Position numbers and translations under genes: made by a program. The notes under the pieces are model-generated. The model did not search any database, had not been told where the DNA came from, and worked only from the letters and a program-made list of their open reading frames with translations. A DNA stretch of 48,454 nt from Brachybacterium alimentarium (GTDB taxonomy: Bacteria; Actinomycetota; Actinomycetes; Actinomycetales; Dermabacteraceae): contig NZ_NRGS01000008.1 in NCBI RefSeq assembly GCF_002332425.1, positions 20,449 to 68,902 of the forward strand, given 5' to 3'. Below, piece after piece: positions 24,392 through 33,401 of the stretch (position 1 is its first letter; every line of letters starts with the position of its first letter).

Positions 24392-25503
24392 AGGGAGCTC
24401 CCTCGACGGTTCACGCGGATGATGAGATAGATCAGGTACGGCGCTCCGAGCACGCCGGTGACGACGCCGACCGGATAGCGGGTGCCGGTGGCGTACTGGC
24501 CCACGAGGTCCGCGCTCAGCACCAGCAGTGCGCCGACCAGCGCGGCGGGCACCAGGGCGGAGGAGCCCGGGCCGACGATCCTCGCGGCGATCGGCCCGGA
24601 CAGGAACGCGACGAACGCGATCGGCCCGCACGCCGCGGTGGCGAAGGCGATGAGGCCGACGGCGGACACGACGACGATCAACCGGGTGCGGTCGACCCGC
24701 ACGCCGAGCGCCTGCGCGGCGTCGTCCCCGAGCTCGGTGACGCGCAGTTCCTTCGCGCGCGACAGCAGCACGGGGGAGAGCACCACGAGAGCGCCGAGCA
24801 CCGGCAGCGCCTGGTCCCAGGAGGTGTTGTTCAGGCTGCCGGTGAGCCAGCGCAGCGCTTCCTGCAGATCCCATTGCCCGGCCTTGGACAGCACCCAGTC
24901 CGTGACCGACTGCAGCATCGCCGCGATACCGATCCCGACCAGGATCAGCCGGGTCCCGGCCACCCCTCCGCGATACGACAGGGCATAGATCAGCACGGCC
25001 ACGCCGAGCCCGGCGAGGATCGCGAGCAGGGACACGGCCGTGCCCGAGAGCCCCAGGATGACGATGCCGAAGGCCGCGGCGGCGCTCGCCCCGGAGGAGA
25101 TCCCGATGATGTCCGGGCTGGCGAGGGGGTTCCGCAGCATGGTCTGGAAAGTCACCCCGCCCAGCCCGAAGCAGGCTCCGGCGAGCGCCGCGAGCACCGC
25201 TCGGGGCAGGCGCAGGGTGCCCACGGTGAAGGATGCGCCCGGCACGTCCTGGCCGGCGAGCACCCGCACCACATCGCTCGCCGGGTAGACGGTGCGCCCG
25301 ACCATGAGGGAGAGGCAGAACACGGCGAGGATGAGCAGCGAGAGCACGCCGATCGTGGCGAGCGCACGGGCACGGCGACGGCGTCGGACCGTGCGCACCC
25401 GGTCGAGGGTCCGCCCGGCGGGCACGGTCGAGGTCGAGGGCAGGGTTGAGGGCGAGGGCGCGGATGAGCTCGCGGCGGTGGCGTCGCGGGTGGTGGTGCT
25501 CAT
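24388..25503 (-). CDS. FecCD-family iron-siderophore permease (second)
   Basis: A 371-aa membrane permease. After a Ser/Thr/Ala/Pro-rich tail (about 1-50) come about nine to ten helices, including the FecCD marker LAGACFGLGGVTFQTMLRNPLASPD (about residues 113-137) and GPIAFVAFLSGPIAARIVG near the C-terminus. It pairs with the other permease as a heterodimer. ATG at 25503 overlaps the upstream permease by 4 nt. Confidence 0.92.
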   Translation of the reverse strand: MSTTTRDATAASSSAPSPSTLPSTSTVPAGRTLDRVRTVRRRRRARALATIGVLSLLILAVFCLSLMVGRTVYPASDVVRVLAGQDVPGASFTVGTLRLPRAVLAALAGACFGLGGVTFQTMLRNPLASPDIIGISSGASAAAAFGIVILGLSGTAVSLLAILAGLGVAVLIYALSYRGGVAGTRLILVGIGIAAMLQSVTDWVLSKAGQWDLQEALRWLTGSLNNTSWDQALPVLGALVVLSPVLLSRAKELRVTELGDDAAQALGVRVDRTRLIVVVSAVGLIAFATAACGPIAFVAFLSGPIAARIVGPGSSALVPAALVGALLVLSADLVGQYATGTRYPVGVVTGVLGAPYLIYLIIRVNRRGSSL

Positions 25504-26546
25504 AGGCCCGTCAGCTTCTGCCGGCGCACGATGGCGAGGAAGAACGGGGCACCGAGGAGCGCGGTGACGATGCCGACGTCGAGCTCGGCGGGTCGCGAGA
25601 CGATCCGACCGAGCACGTCGGCCGCTGTCAGCAGAGCAGCACCGGTGACGGCGCTGAAGGGCAGCAGCCACCGGTGGTCCACACCGATCAGCAGTCGGCA
25701 GGCGTGCGGGACCACGAGGCCGACGAATCCGATCGGCCCGGTCACCGCGGTCGCTGCGCCGCAGAGCACCACGGCGCCGAGCGCAGCGACCGCCCGGGTG
25801 AGCCCCACGCGCTCGCCGAGACCGGCGGCGAGCTCGTCGCCGAGGGCCAGGGTGTTCAACCCGCGGGCGCTGAGCAGGGCCAGGGCGAGCCCGGCGAGGA
25901 GGAACGGCGCCACCTGCTGCAGCGAGGCATAGGTGCCGCCGCCGACGCCGCCGATCTGCCACGAGCGCACGCTGTCGCCGATGTCGGAGCGTGGAAGCAC
26001 GACGGCACTGATGAAGGAGGTCAGGGCCGCTCCGGTGGCGGCTCCGGCCAGGGCGAGCTTGAGCGGGGTGGCGCCGCCCCGGCCGAGGGAGCCCAGCACG
26101 TACACCAGCACCGCGGTGGCCGCGGCGCCGACGATCGCGACCCAGATGTAGCTCGAGGCGGCGGTGAGCCCGAAGTGGGCGATGCCGATCACCACGGCGA
26201 GCGAAGCCCCGGTGTTGATGCCGAGGATCCCCGGATCCGCGAGCGGGTTGCGGGTCACGCCCTGCATGACGGCCCCGGAGACGCCGAGGGCGGCCCCGGC
26301 GGCCACGGCGAGCAGGGTGCGGGGGATGCGCTTGGCGACCGCTGCCGGGCCGAAGCCGTCGGTCGAGCCGCCGAGCGCGGCGAGGATGTCGTCGAGGCCC
26401 ACGTCGCGCGAGCCGATGGTCACCGAGAGCGCCAGGAGGGCGGTGAGGGCCACCAGGATGATGAGCAGCCAGAGCGTGCGAATCCGGGACCCCCGCCGCA
26501 GCAGAGCGGCGGTGGTCCCGGGCACGGCGGTCGCGGTACGTGTCAT
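25500..26546 (-). CDS. FecCD-family iron-siderophore permease (first)
   Basis: A 348-aa membrane permease with the FecCD hallmarks AAGAALGVSGAVMQGVTRNPLAD-type (about residues 81-104) and GPIGFVGLVVPHACRLLIGVDH (about 268-290). About ten helices are visible. It heterodimerises with the downstream permease to move ferric-siderophore across the membrane. It starts 33 nt after the lipoprotein gene and overlaps the next permease by 4 nt. Confidence 0.92.
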   Translation of the reverse strand: MTRTATAVPGTTAALLRRGSRIRTLWLLIILVALTALLALSVTIGSRDVGLDDILAALGGSTDGFGPAAVAKRIPRTLLAVAAGAALGVSGAVMQGVTRNPLADPGILGINTGASLAVVIGIAHFGLTAASSYIWVAIVGAAATAVLVYVLGSLGRGGATPLKLALAGAATGAALTSFISAVVLPRSDIGDSVRSWQIGGVGGGTYASLQQVAPFLLAGLALALLSARGLNTLALGDELAAGLGERVGLTRAVAALGAVVLCGAATAVTGPIGFVGLVVPHACRLLIGVDHRWLLPFSAVTGAALLTAADVLGRIVSRPAELDVGIVTALLGAPFFLAIVRRQKLTGL

Positions 26547-26579
26547 GGCAGGAGCGTCAGGGACGACGGAGAGGCCCGA

Positions 26580-27617
26580 TCAGGCGCTGGCCGAGGCCGC
26601 GCGGTCCAGCTCGGCCAGGTAGTCCTCGAGGATGTAGGAGATCGCCAGCGGCGTCGGATTCGCCGCCGTGCCCAGGGGGCTGTCGCCGGGGAGGTTCACC
26701 ACGGCGCCGTGCTGGACGGCAGGCATCTGCGAGAGCAGCGGATCGGCCGCGAGCGCCTCGAGCAGCGAGTCGTCGCCGTAGGTCACGATGATCTCGACGT
26801 CCGAGAAGGTGTCGGCCTGCTCGGCGCTCACCGTCGAGGAGAACTCGTCGGTCTCCTCGGAAGCGGCCTTCACGCTCGGGGCGATGGTCATCCCGAGGTC
26901 CTCGAAGAACATGGTGCGGGTGTCGTGGGCGGTGTAGAAGCTGACCTCCGAGAGGTCCGTGGTGTCCACGTGGGTCAGGAACATGACGTTCTTCCCGGCG
27001 ATCGCGGGGTGCGCGGCCACCGCCTCCTCGATCTGCGCCTCGAGCTCGGCGATCAGCGCCTCGCCCTCGGAGGCCATGCCCATGCCGGTGGCGTTGGCCG
27101 TGATCATGTCGCGCCAGGAGGTGCCCCAGGCGGTCTCGGGGAACGGGACGGTCGGGGCGATCTGGGTGAGGGCGTCGTAGTCCTCCTGCGTGAGGCCGGA
27201 GTAGGCCGCCAGGATCACCTCGGGGGCCGTGTCCGCGACGCCCTCGAAGTCGATGCCGTCGGATTCGTCGAACAGGATCGGGGTCTCCGCCCCGAGCTCA
27301 TCGAGCTTCGCTGTCACCCACGGGAGCACGCCGGCGCTGTCGTCATCGCCGAAGTTCGCGGCCGCCATGCCGGCGGGCACCACGCCGAGAGCGAGCGGCA
27401 CTTCATGGTTCGCCCAGGCTACGGTGGTGATGACCTGGGGCTTCGCCGGGATCGTCGTGGTCCCGAAGGCGTGCTCGAGCGTGATCTCGCCCTGGGCGCC
27501 GCCTGCGTCGGAGGCGCCGGAGACGGCATCGGTCGCCTCGTTCGAGGAGCAGCCGGCCAGGACGGCGGCGAGGACGGCGGCGGAGCCGGCGAACGTGCGG
27601 CGTGAGAAGCGGGGCAT
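26580..27617 (-). CDS. Iron-siderophore substrate-binding lipoprotein
   Basis: A 345-aa periplasmic-binding-type lipoprotein (FecB/FhuD class III). The signal peptide contains a Tat-like RRTF and ends in the lipobox LAGC with Cys 23. The mature part starts after an Asp/Ala/Gly-rich linker, with the family strand EITLEHAFGTTTIPAKPQVI and the helix-backbone region typical of cluster A-8 binding proteins. It captures ferric-siderophore outside the cell for the FecCD permeases and the ATPase encoded downstream. It is the first gene of the operon, 149 nt below a DtxR/IdeR-like iron box. The exact siderophore is unknown. Confidence 0.92.
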   Translation of the reverse strand: MPRFSRRTFAGSAAVLAAVLAGCSSNEATDAVSGASDAGGAQGEITLEHAFGTTTIPAKPQVITTVAWANHEVPLALGVVPAGMAAANFGDDDSAGVLPWVTAKLDELGAETPILFDESDGIDFEGVADTAPEVILAAYSGLTQEDYDALTQIAPTVPFPETAWGTSWRDMITANATGMGMASEGEALIAELEAQIEEAVAAHPAIAGKNVMFLTHVDTTDLSEVSFYTAHDTRTMFFEDLGMTIAPSVKAASEETDEFSSTVSAEQADTFSDVEIIVTYGDDSLLEALAADPLLSQMPAVQHGAVVNLPGDSPLGTAANPTPLAISYILEDYLAELDRAASASA

Positions 27618-27765
27618 GGTGGCCTTTCAGGAGGTCCTGCACAGGGTGCAGGGCGGGCCGTAGCCCGCGGTGTGCTCGGAGCGATCCGCGGCGGGGTCGG
27701 GCTCCGCGGAGAGCCCGGCTCGAGTGCTGCCGACGGACTGCCACTCCGCGGGCACCTCGATGCGC

Positions 27766-27784
27766 TAAGGATTGCCTCACCATA
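27766..27784 (-). promoter_or_regulatory. DtxR/IdeR-type iron box
   Basis: The 19-mer TAAGGATTGCCTCACCATA (plus strand) matches the DtxR/IdeR consensus TWAGGTTAGSCTAACCTWA at 15 of 19 positions. On the minus strand a TAGTAT -10 candidate directly abuts it. It lies upstream of the siderophore importer operon, the expected place for iron repression. Confidence 0.6.
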
Positions 27785-27916
27785 CTAAGCGGGAAGGGTT
27801 CGTGTCCGCAATCGCGCAGAACCGACAGATCCTGGCGCAGATCGGACAAGAGCGGGCCGGCTCGGACGCCGTGTGAGCTGTTGCGCCCAGGAGTGCCCGG
27901 GCGCGGTCGATGCGGT

Positions 27917-28897
27917 TCAGGGGGCGTGCGAGGGTGCGGCCGGCTCCGGCGTGCTCGCGCCGAGCGGCGGGGACTCACGGCGGTGCTGGCCCGGCGTCAG
28001 CCCTGTGACCCGCCGGAATGCCGCCGTGAAGGCGCTCGTCGAGCGGAACCCGACCCGGAGCGCGACCTCCTCGATCGTCTCCCCTGCGGCGAGCAGCGCG
28101 ACGGCGCGCTGGGCCCGGGCGGTCGACACCCAGGCTCGGAAGCTCATGCCGGTGGCGGCCTCGAAGGTGCGGGTGACTGTGCGCGAGCTCACTCCCAGTC
28201 GCCCGGCCCACTGCTCGAGCGTGGTCGCATCGGCCGGGTCCGTGCTCAGCGCGTCGATGATCGGGGCCAGCAGCGGATGGTCCGGCACCGGGAGCAGCAG
28301 CTCGTGCTCCGACGGGGCGAGCACGTCGAGGATCATCGCGTCGGTGACCTCCCGGGAGCGGGGCCTGAGGTGCTCGGAGATCAGGCGATCCAGCAGCAGG
28401 CGCAGCAGGGGCGTGATGTCCACCGCTACCGGAGCGGTCGACGGAGGATCGACGCGTGCCGTCGAGAACTGCGCAGCCCGGTGCCATACGCCCGCGGGGG
28501 TGAAGCCGCTGTGCGGCATCCCGGCCGGGATCCAGAGCCCGACCCCGGGCGTGATCGTCCAGACCCGGCGGCCGATGGTCGCCGTCGAGACCCCGCGCTC
28601 GTTCCACAGCAGCTCATGCGTGGGGTGGGAGTGCTCGGCCCAGAAGGTGTCGCGGGCGATGATCTCCTGCCCGCCGAGGATCGTGTACGGGACGTCGACG
28701 CTCCCCGCCGCATAGCTCGGGAGCCGGCGGCTCTCCGCGGCGCGCGAGGCGGCGACCGCGGAGGACCATCGTGCAGCGGCGCCCGAGGAAGCGGCCGCCC
28801 CGTCGTCCCGGGAGCGTGTCGGGCTCGTGCCCGGCTCGCCGGGCACGGCGCCCGCGTCGGGGTCTCCTGCACGAGCGCGCGGCCCGGTCCTCACCAT
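27917..28897 (-). CDS. AraC-family transcriptional regulator
   Basis: A 326-aa regulator with a cupin-like N-terminal sensor domain (about 70-150; SHPTHELLWNERGVSTATIG) and a C-terminal pair of helix-turn-helix motifs (about 220-310; TTLEQWAGRLGVSSRTVTRT and VALRVGFRSTSAFTAAFRRV, the AraC signature). The first 60 residues are low-complexity. The ATG at 28897 is supported by TACGGT exactly 6 nt upstream, a leaderless arrangement with no ribosome site. It is on the same strand and 299 nt upstream of the iron importer. A YbtA-like role in sensing siderophore-iron is plausible but unproven; it may control the importer with the iron box between them. Confidence 0.87.
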   Translation of the reverse strand: MVRTGPRARAGDPDAGAVPGEPGTSPTRSRDDGAAASSGAAARWSSAVAASRAAESRRLPSYAAGSVDVPYTILGGQEIIARDTFWAEHSHPTHELLWNERGVSTATIGRRVWTITPGVGLWIPAGMPHSGFTPAGVWHRAAQFSTARVDPPSTAPVAVDITPLLRLLLDRLISEHLRPRSREVTDAMILDVLAPSEHELLLPVPDHPLLAPIIDALSTDPADATTLEQWAGRLGVSSRTVTRTFEAATGMSFRAWVSTARAQRAVALLAAGETIEEVALRVGFRSTSAFTAAFRRVTGLTPGQHRRESPPLGASTPEPAAPSHAP

Positions 28898-28939
28898 GGG
28901 GACACCGTACCGGGGGTCACCGGGCGCAGCGGTCCCACG

Positions 28940-28965
28940 GCGCCTCGAGCGGCGGCTCGAGGCGC
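28940..28965. terminator. Perfect 11-bp terminator hairpin
   Basis: GCGCCTCGAGC (28940-28950) pairs perfectly with GCTCGAGGCGC (28955-28965), loop GGCG. It lies between the AraC start and the end of the monooxygenase gene, downstream of the latter. Confidence 0.7.
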
Positions 28966-28981
28966 ACTGCGGCCCCGGGCT

Positions 28982-29019
28982 CGAGCCGGGTCTCGAACCG
29001 GGGTTCGGACCCCGGCTCG
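28982..29019. terminator. Second hairpin after the monooxygenase gene
   Basis: CGAGCCGGGTC (28982-28992) with GACCCCGGCTCG (29008-29019), one bulged base. Together with the hairpin at 28940-28965 it forms a tandem terminator for the minus-strand monooxygenase gene. Confidence 0.6.
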
Positions 29020-29057
29020 ACCCGGGCGGTGAGAGGTCCGTCCGTCCAGTGCGGGCC

Positions 29058-30416
29058 TCAGACGCCGACGTCGGCGAAAGCGCCCCGGAAACGAGCCGCG
29101 GGATGCGTCGCGGGCAGCGTGTCGGTGCCGGTCAGCTGGCTGCGCAGCGTGCCGTTCCGCTCCGGCAGGCGGCCGCGTTCGCGGAGGATCGGTGAGACCA
29201 GCTCGGCGAAGTCCTTCACGGTGTCGTAGGAGTGGTACTGGCGCAGGTTGATGCCGTCGATGCCGTCCACGTCCAGCCAGTGCTCGATCGCGTCGGCCAC
29301 GACCTCCGGGGTCCCGGCGACGAAGAAGCGGTCCTGCCAGGCCTCGTCCACGGCGTCGAGCAGCTCACCGATGGTGGAGGCTCCGCCCTTGCGGCCGACG
29401 GGGGTGTCGGCGGGCAGCCCCTCGATCTCGAGCGCCTCGGCGATGGTTCGGTCGCGGGGATGGTCCAGGGCGCGGATCGGCACCGACTGGTGCACGAGCA
29501 TCCCCTCGGCGGAGCGGTGCTCCTGGTACTGCGCGAGCTTCTCGTCGACCTCCTGCTGGGTGCGTCCCGTGATCACTGCGGCCTGCACGACGAACTTCGG
29601 GTCCGCGGGGTCCCGGCCCGCCTCCTCCGCGGCCGCGCGCACGGCGGGGACCGTCCGCTCCAGCAGCGGCCCGTGGGTGAACACCACCTCGGCGTTCTGC
29701 CCCGCCCGGACGGCACCGGCGGGGGAGGCCGTGGCGAGGATCAGCGTGGGGGTGCGCTGCGGCGACGGCTCGGAGAGGTGAGGGCCCGCCACCGAGAAGT
29801 TCGTGCCCTGGTGGTTGATGCGGTGCACCTTGGAGGGGTCGGTGTAGACGTTGTGCTCGGCGTCGCGCAGCACGGCCCCGTCGTCCCAGGAGCCCTCCCA
29901 CAGCTTGTAGAGGACCTCGAGGTACTCGTCGGCGATCTCGTAGCGGTGATCGTGGTCGATCTCCTCGGCGAGCCCGAAGTTCCGGGCGGCGTTGGGCAGG
30001 TACGAGGTGACGATGTTCCAGCCCACACGGCCGCCGGTGAGATGGTCGAGTGTGGACATCCGCCGCGCGAAGGAGAAGGGCGGCTCGTAGCTGGTGGAGA
30101 AGGTGATCCCGAAGCCGAGGCGCTCGGTGACCGCGGCCATGGCCGGCACGACCATCATCGGATCGTTGTTGGGGATCTGCATCCCCTCGCGCAGCGCGGT
30201 CTCGGCGGAGCCGCCGTACACGTCGTAGGCACCGACCACGTCGGCGATGAAGATCGCGGTGAAGCCTCCGTCCTCGGCGAGGCGCGCGAGCTCGGTCCAG
30301 TAGGTGACGTCCGTGTAGCGGTGCCGGTTGTTCCCGGGCAGCCGCCAGAGGCCATGGGTGATGTGGCCGACGCAGTTCATCTCGAACAGGTTGAGGATCA
30401 GCGGCTTGGGGGCCAC
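29058..30416 (-). CDS. NtaA/SnaA/DmoA-type FMN-dependent monooxygenase
   Basis: A 452-aa luciferase-like FMNH2-dependent monooxygenase of the NtaA/SnaA/DszA/DmoA group. Family features: LILNLFEMNCVGHITHGLWR at the N-terminus, DVTYWTELARLAEDGGFTAI, the (R/T)LDHLTGGRVGWNIVTSY region, and a C-terminal DGINLRQYHSYDTVKDFAEL. Relatives desulfurise dimethyl sulfide or dibenzothiophene sulfone, or oxidise nitrilotriacetate, using FMNH2 from a separate reductase; none is in the window. I chose the GTG at 30416 because CGGAG lies 5 nt upstream; the in-frame ATG at 30431 has no ribosome site. It is divergent from the ABC importer, sharing a 206-nt promoter region. Confidence 0.85.
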   Translation of the reverse strand: MAPKPLILNLFEMNCVGHITHGLWRLPGNNRHRYTDVTYWTELARLAEDGGFTAIFIADVVGAYDVYGGSAETALREGMQIPNNDPMMVVPAMAAVTERLGFGITFSTSYEPPFSFARRMSTLDHLTGGRVGWNIVTSYLPNAARNFGLAEEIDHDHRYEIADEYLEVLYKLWEGSWDDGAVLRDAEHNVYTDPSKVHRINHQGTNFSVAGPHLSEPSPQRTPTLILATASPAGAVRAGQNAEVVFTHGPLLERTVPAVRAAAEEAGRDPADPKFVVQAAVITGRTQQEVDEKLAQYQEHRSAEGMLVHQSVPIRALDHPRDRTIAEALEIEGLPADTPVGRKGGASTIGELLDAVDEAWQDRFFVAGTPEVVADAIEHWLDVDGIDGINLRQYHSYDTVKDFAELVSPILRERGRLPERNGTLRSQLTGTDTLPATHPAARFRGAFADVGV

Positions 30417-30561
30417 GGGAACTCCGATCATGGGGTGGTCGATGTCATCCCGCACGATCCGCGCTCGGGGCCGAGGTGCGCATCTCCCGTGAACCAGCGT
30501 GACGCGACGACGCCGACGGCGCTCCGGACAGCGCGGTCGAGTTCGCGGGGGTTCACACTTC

Positions 30562-30590
30562 TTTGGCTGCCCCAAGGGCGCGCTTATGGT
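30562..30590 (+). promoter_or_regulatory. Promoter of the organosulfur importer operon
   Basis: TTTGGC (-35, 30562-30567) and TATGGT (-10, 30585-30590) with a 17-nt spacer. CTTTGG-N5-CCAAGG forms an imperfect palindrome over the -35 (30561-30577), a possible operator in the divergent control region. Confidence 0.5.
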
Positions 30591-30622
30591 CCAAGGAGAC
30601 CGATCCGACCGAGGAGACGACT

Positions 30623-32278
30623 GTGCGACGACGACCACTGGCCGCAGCGCTCGCCGCTGCCTGCGCGGGCACGCTGCTCGCCGCGTGCGGTGCGGCGGGG
30701 GCCACCGACTCGCTGCCTGCAGGCACGAAGGAGGGCGGCGAGCTGGTCTACGCGACCGATCGTGAGCCGACCTGCCTGGACCCGCACAACAACGGGGACA
30801 TGCCGCAGACCTACATCGCACGCCAGTACCTCGATTCGCTCGTGTCCATGCAGGCCGACGGCAGCGTGGTCCCCTGGCTCGCCGATTCGTGGGAGATCTC
30901 CGAGGACGGGCGGACCTATGACTTCACCCTCAAGCAGGGTGTCGAGTTCACGGACGGCGAGCCGTTCGACGCCGAGGCGGTGGTCGCGAACTTCGAGCAG
31001 ATCATGGATCCTGCCACGCAGTCCTCGACCGACCTGCTGTACCTCTCGCCGTACTTCGACTCCGCCGAGGCCGTCTCGGAGCATGTCGTGCGGATCCATC
31101 TCAAGCGCCCCTACTCGCCGCTGCTGACCGTCCTCTCCCAGGCCTTCTTCGGGATCGAGTCCCCGAAGGCCATGGCGCGGGGGCTCGAGGAGAACTGCCA
31201 GTCCCCGGTCGGCACCGGACCGTTCGTCGTCAGCGAGTGGAAGCGCGGCCGCGAGGTCGTCATGCACCGCAACGAGAACTACACCTCGGCGCCGGCCGAT
31301 GCGAAGCACCAGGGGCCCGCTTACCTGGAGAAGGTGACCTGGCGGTTCCTCAAGGACAACACCGCGCGCTTCGGCGCCCTGCAGTCGGGCCGGGCGCACG
31401 CGATCTTCAACGTCCCGCCCGAGTCCGTGCCCACGGCCACCGCTGATCCGACGATCGCCACCGACGACTTCGTCCACGCCGGCGTGCCCTTCTCCCTCGA
31501 CCTCAACACCGAAGGGCCGGCGCTGTCCGACGTCCGGGTGCGCAAGGCGGTCGTCCACGCCTCCGACGCGCGCGGGATCGTCGAGAGCGCCTACGCCGGC
31601 GTGTTCCCGTACGAGGGCAACTCGATCTCCTCGGGGACCCCCACCTACGACGAGACCCTTCAGGAGCCCTACCCCTACGACGAGGACACCGCGAACGCGC
31701 TGCTGGACGACGCGGGATGGACCGGCCGCGACGAGGAGGGATACCGCACGAAGGACGGGAAGACCCTCACCCTCCGCCTGCCGTACAACTCCGATCCGGG
31801 CGAGACCCCTCCGGCCGACCTCACCATCTATCAGAACTTCCAGGCGATGGAGAAGCGCGTCGGCGTGGAGGTCGAGCTCATCCCGGCGGACGCCGCGACC
31901 ATGACGGCGGTGAAGCAGGACCCGACCAAGTACGACATCCAGGGCCGCTACTGGAACAGCCCCACCCCCAACGTCATGTACATCAAGTACTCCCAGGAGA
32001 CCCTGGACATCGACAACGGGCAGAACGTGTCGCGGGTCGCCGACGAGGAGCTCGACGAGACCCTGCTCGAGGCCGCCGCCACCACGGACCCCGCGGAGCA
32101 GGACGCCCTCTACACCGCGGCCCAGGAGCGCCTCACCGCGCAGGCCTGGCACATCCCGCTGTATCCGATCCAGACCCGCCTGGCCACCCGCTCCGACCTG
32201 GTCGAGGGCATCTGGATCGAGCCGAGCGAGGGCGAGCCCGTCCTCCACGACGCCTACCTCCTGCGAGAAGGGCTCTGA
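30623..32278 (+). CDS. Opp/Dpp-type ABC substrate-binding lipoprotein
   Basis: A 551-aa family-5 solute-binding lipoprotein. The lipobox is LLAAC with Cys 22. The mature start GGELVYATDREPTCLDPHNN and the YDFTLKQGVEFTDGEPFDAE segment are family-5 hallmarks. Such proteins bind peptides, nickel or varied organic solutes. Start GTG at 30623 with GAGGAG 6 nt upstream; the upstream ATG at 30563 lies before the ribosome site and inside the promoter. The next gene's ATG follows after one base. Context with two flavin oxygenases suggests an organosulfur ligand rather than peptide. Confidence 0.88.
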   Translation: MRRRPLAAALAAACAGTLLAACGAAGATDSLPAGTKEGGELVYATDREPTCLDPHNNGDMPQTYIARQYLDSLVSMQADGSVVPWLADSWEISEDGRTYDFTLKQGVEFTDGEPFDAEAVVANFEQIMDPATQSSTDLLYLSPYFDSAEAVSEHVVRIHLKRPYSPLLTVLSQAFFGIESPKAMARGLEENCQSPVGTGPFVVSEWKRGREVVMHRNENYTSAPADAKHQGPAYLEKVTWRFLKDNTARFGALQSGRAHAIFNVPPESVPTATADPTIATDDFVHAGVPFSLDLNTEGPALSDVRVRKAVVHASDARGIVESAYAGVFPYEGNSISSGTPTYDETLQEPYPYDEDTANALLDDAGWTGRDEEGYRTKDGKTLTLRLPYNSDPGETPPADLTIYQNFQAMEKRVGVEVELIPADAATMTAVKQDPTKYDIQGRYWNSPTPNVMYIKYSQETLDIDNGQNVSRVADEELDETLLEAAATTDPAEQDALYTAAQERLTAQAWHIPLYPIQTRLATRSDLVEGIWIEPSEGEPVLHDAYLLREGL

Positions 32279-32279
32279 G

Positions 32280-33401
32280 ATGACCGTGCACACCCGTGAT
32301 GAGACAGCGTCGGCGTCGGCCGTGGGCGGTGCCGCGCCCGCGACGGCACCCGGTGTCGTACCCCCGCTCGACCCCACCGCAGGATCCGACCCAGCGCCCG
32401 GATCCGACCCCGCGCCGGGATCCGGCGCGGGCACGCAGCGTCCCGGTTCCCGATGGCGCGCTCTGGCACGGCGCGCGGCCTCACAGCTGGGATCGGCGGT
32501 CCTCCTGCTGTGGGCGGTCGCGACCATCGTGTTCTTCCTCCAGCACATGGTCCCCGGCGACCCGGCGCTCGCCATCCTCGGCGGCGCCTCGTCGAACCCG
32601 CCCCCGGAGACCGTCCAGGCAGTCCGGGAGCAGTACGGCTTCGACCAGCCGCTCCTCGTGCAGTACGCCGCCTTCCTCGGTGGGCTCGTGCAGCTGGATC
32701 TCGGGGAGTCGTACACGATGAAGGAATCCGTGGTCACGGTCATCGGCGAGCAGATCGTGCCGACGCTCCAGCTGACCGCCTCCGCGCTCGTGCTCGCCTG
32801 GGTCATCGCCCTGACGCTGACCCTGGTCAGCGCCGGCCGCTCGGGCCTCGCGGGCCGGATCGGCTCCTCGATCGAGGTCGTCTTCGCGGCCCTGCCCCAC
32901 TTCTGGCTCGGAGTCGTCCTGCTCGTGGTCTTCGCCGTCGTGCTGCAGTGGCTGCCGGTCGTGGACGGCGGCCCGCTGGGTCTGATCCTGCCCGCGGCGA
33001 CCCTCGGCATTCCGCTGGGCGGGTTTCTCGCCCAGGTCACCCGGGACGAGTTCGACGCCGCGCTGCGCCAGCCGTTCGTGCTCTCGGCCCGCTCCCGCGG
33101 CGCGACGCTGCACGACGTGCGCTGGCGCCACGTCCTGCGCCACGCGGCCCTGCCCGGCATCGCGCTGTCCGGCTGGGGGCTCGGCTCGCTGATCTCCGGC
33201 GCCGTCGTGGTCGAGGTGATCTTCTCGCGTCAGGGCATCGGCCAGGTGCTGGTCTCCGCGGTCACCTCCCAGGACCTGCCACTCGTGGTCGGCGTGACCT
33301 TCGTGGTCGCCCTGGTCTACGTGGTCGCCAACCTCCTCACGGATCTCGCCTATGTCGCGGTCGACCCCAGACTGCGCGCCTCGATCGGACGTGCCTCATG
33401 A
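32280..33401 (+). CDS. ABC permease, DppB/OppB type
   Basis: A 373-aa inner-membrane permease. An unusual 55-residue N-terminal extension is Pro/Ala/Asp/Gly-rich, with PGSDPA-type repeats (about 35-48). The transmembrane part starts at SAVLLLWAVATIVFFLQHMV, contains the conserved PGDPALAILG and the EAA-type loop LSARSRGATLHDVRWRHVLR, and ends with the second helix set. It forms the pore with the DppC-type partner, whose ATG overlaps its stop by 4 nt. Confidence 0.9.
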   Translation: MTVHTRDETASASAVGGAAPATAPGVVPPLDPTAGSDPAPGSDPAPGSGAGTQRPGSRWRALARRAASQLGSAVLLLWAVATIVFFLQHMVPGDPALAILGGASSNPPPETVQAVREQYGFDQPLLVQYAAFLGGLVQLDLGESYTMKESVVTVIGEQIVPTLQLTASALVLAWVIALTLTLVSAGRSGLAGRIGSSIEVVFAALPHFWLGVVLLVVFAVVLQWLPVVDGGPLGLILPAATLGIPLGGFLAQVTRDEFDAALRQPFVLSARSRGATLHDVRWRHVLRHAALPGIALSGWGLGSLISGAVVVEVIFSRQGIGQVLVSAVTSQDLPLVVGVTFVVALVYVVANLLTDLAYVAVDPRLRASIGRAS

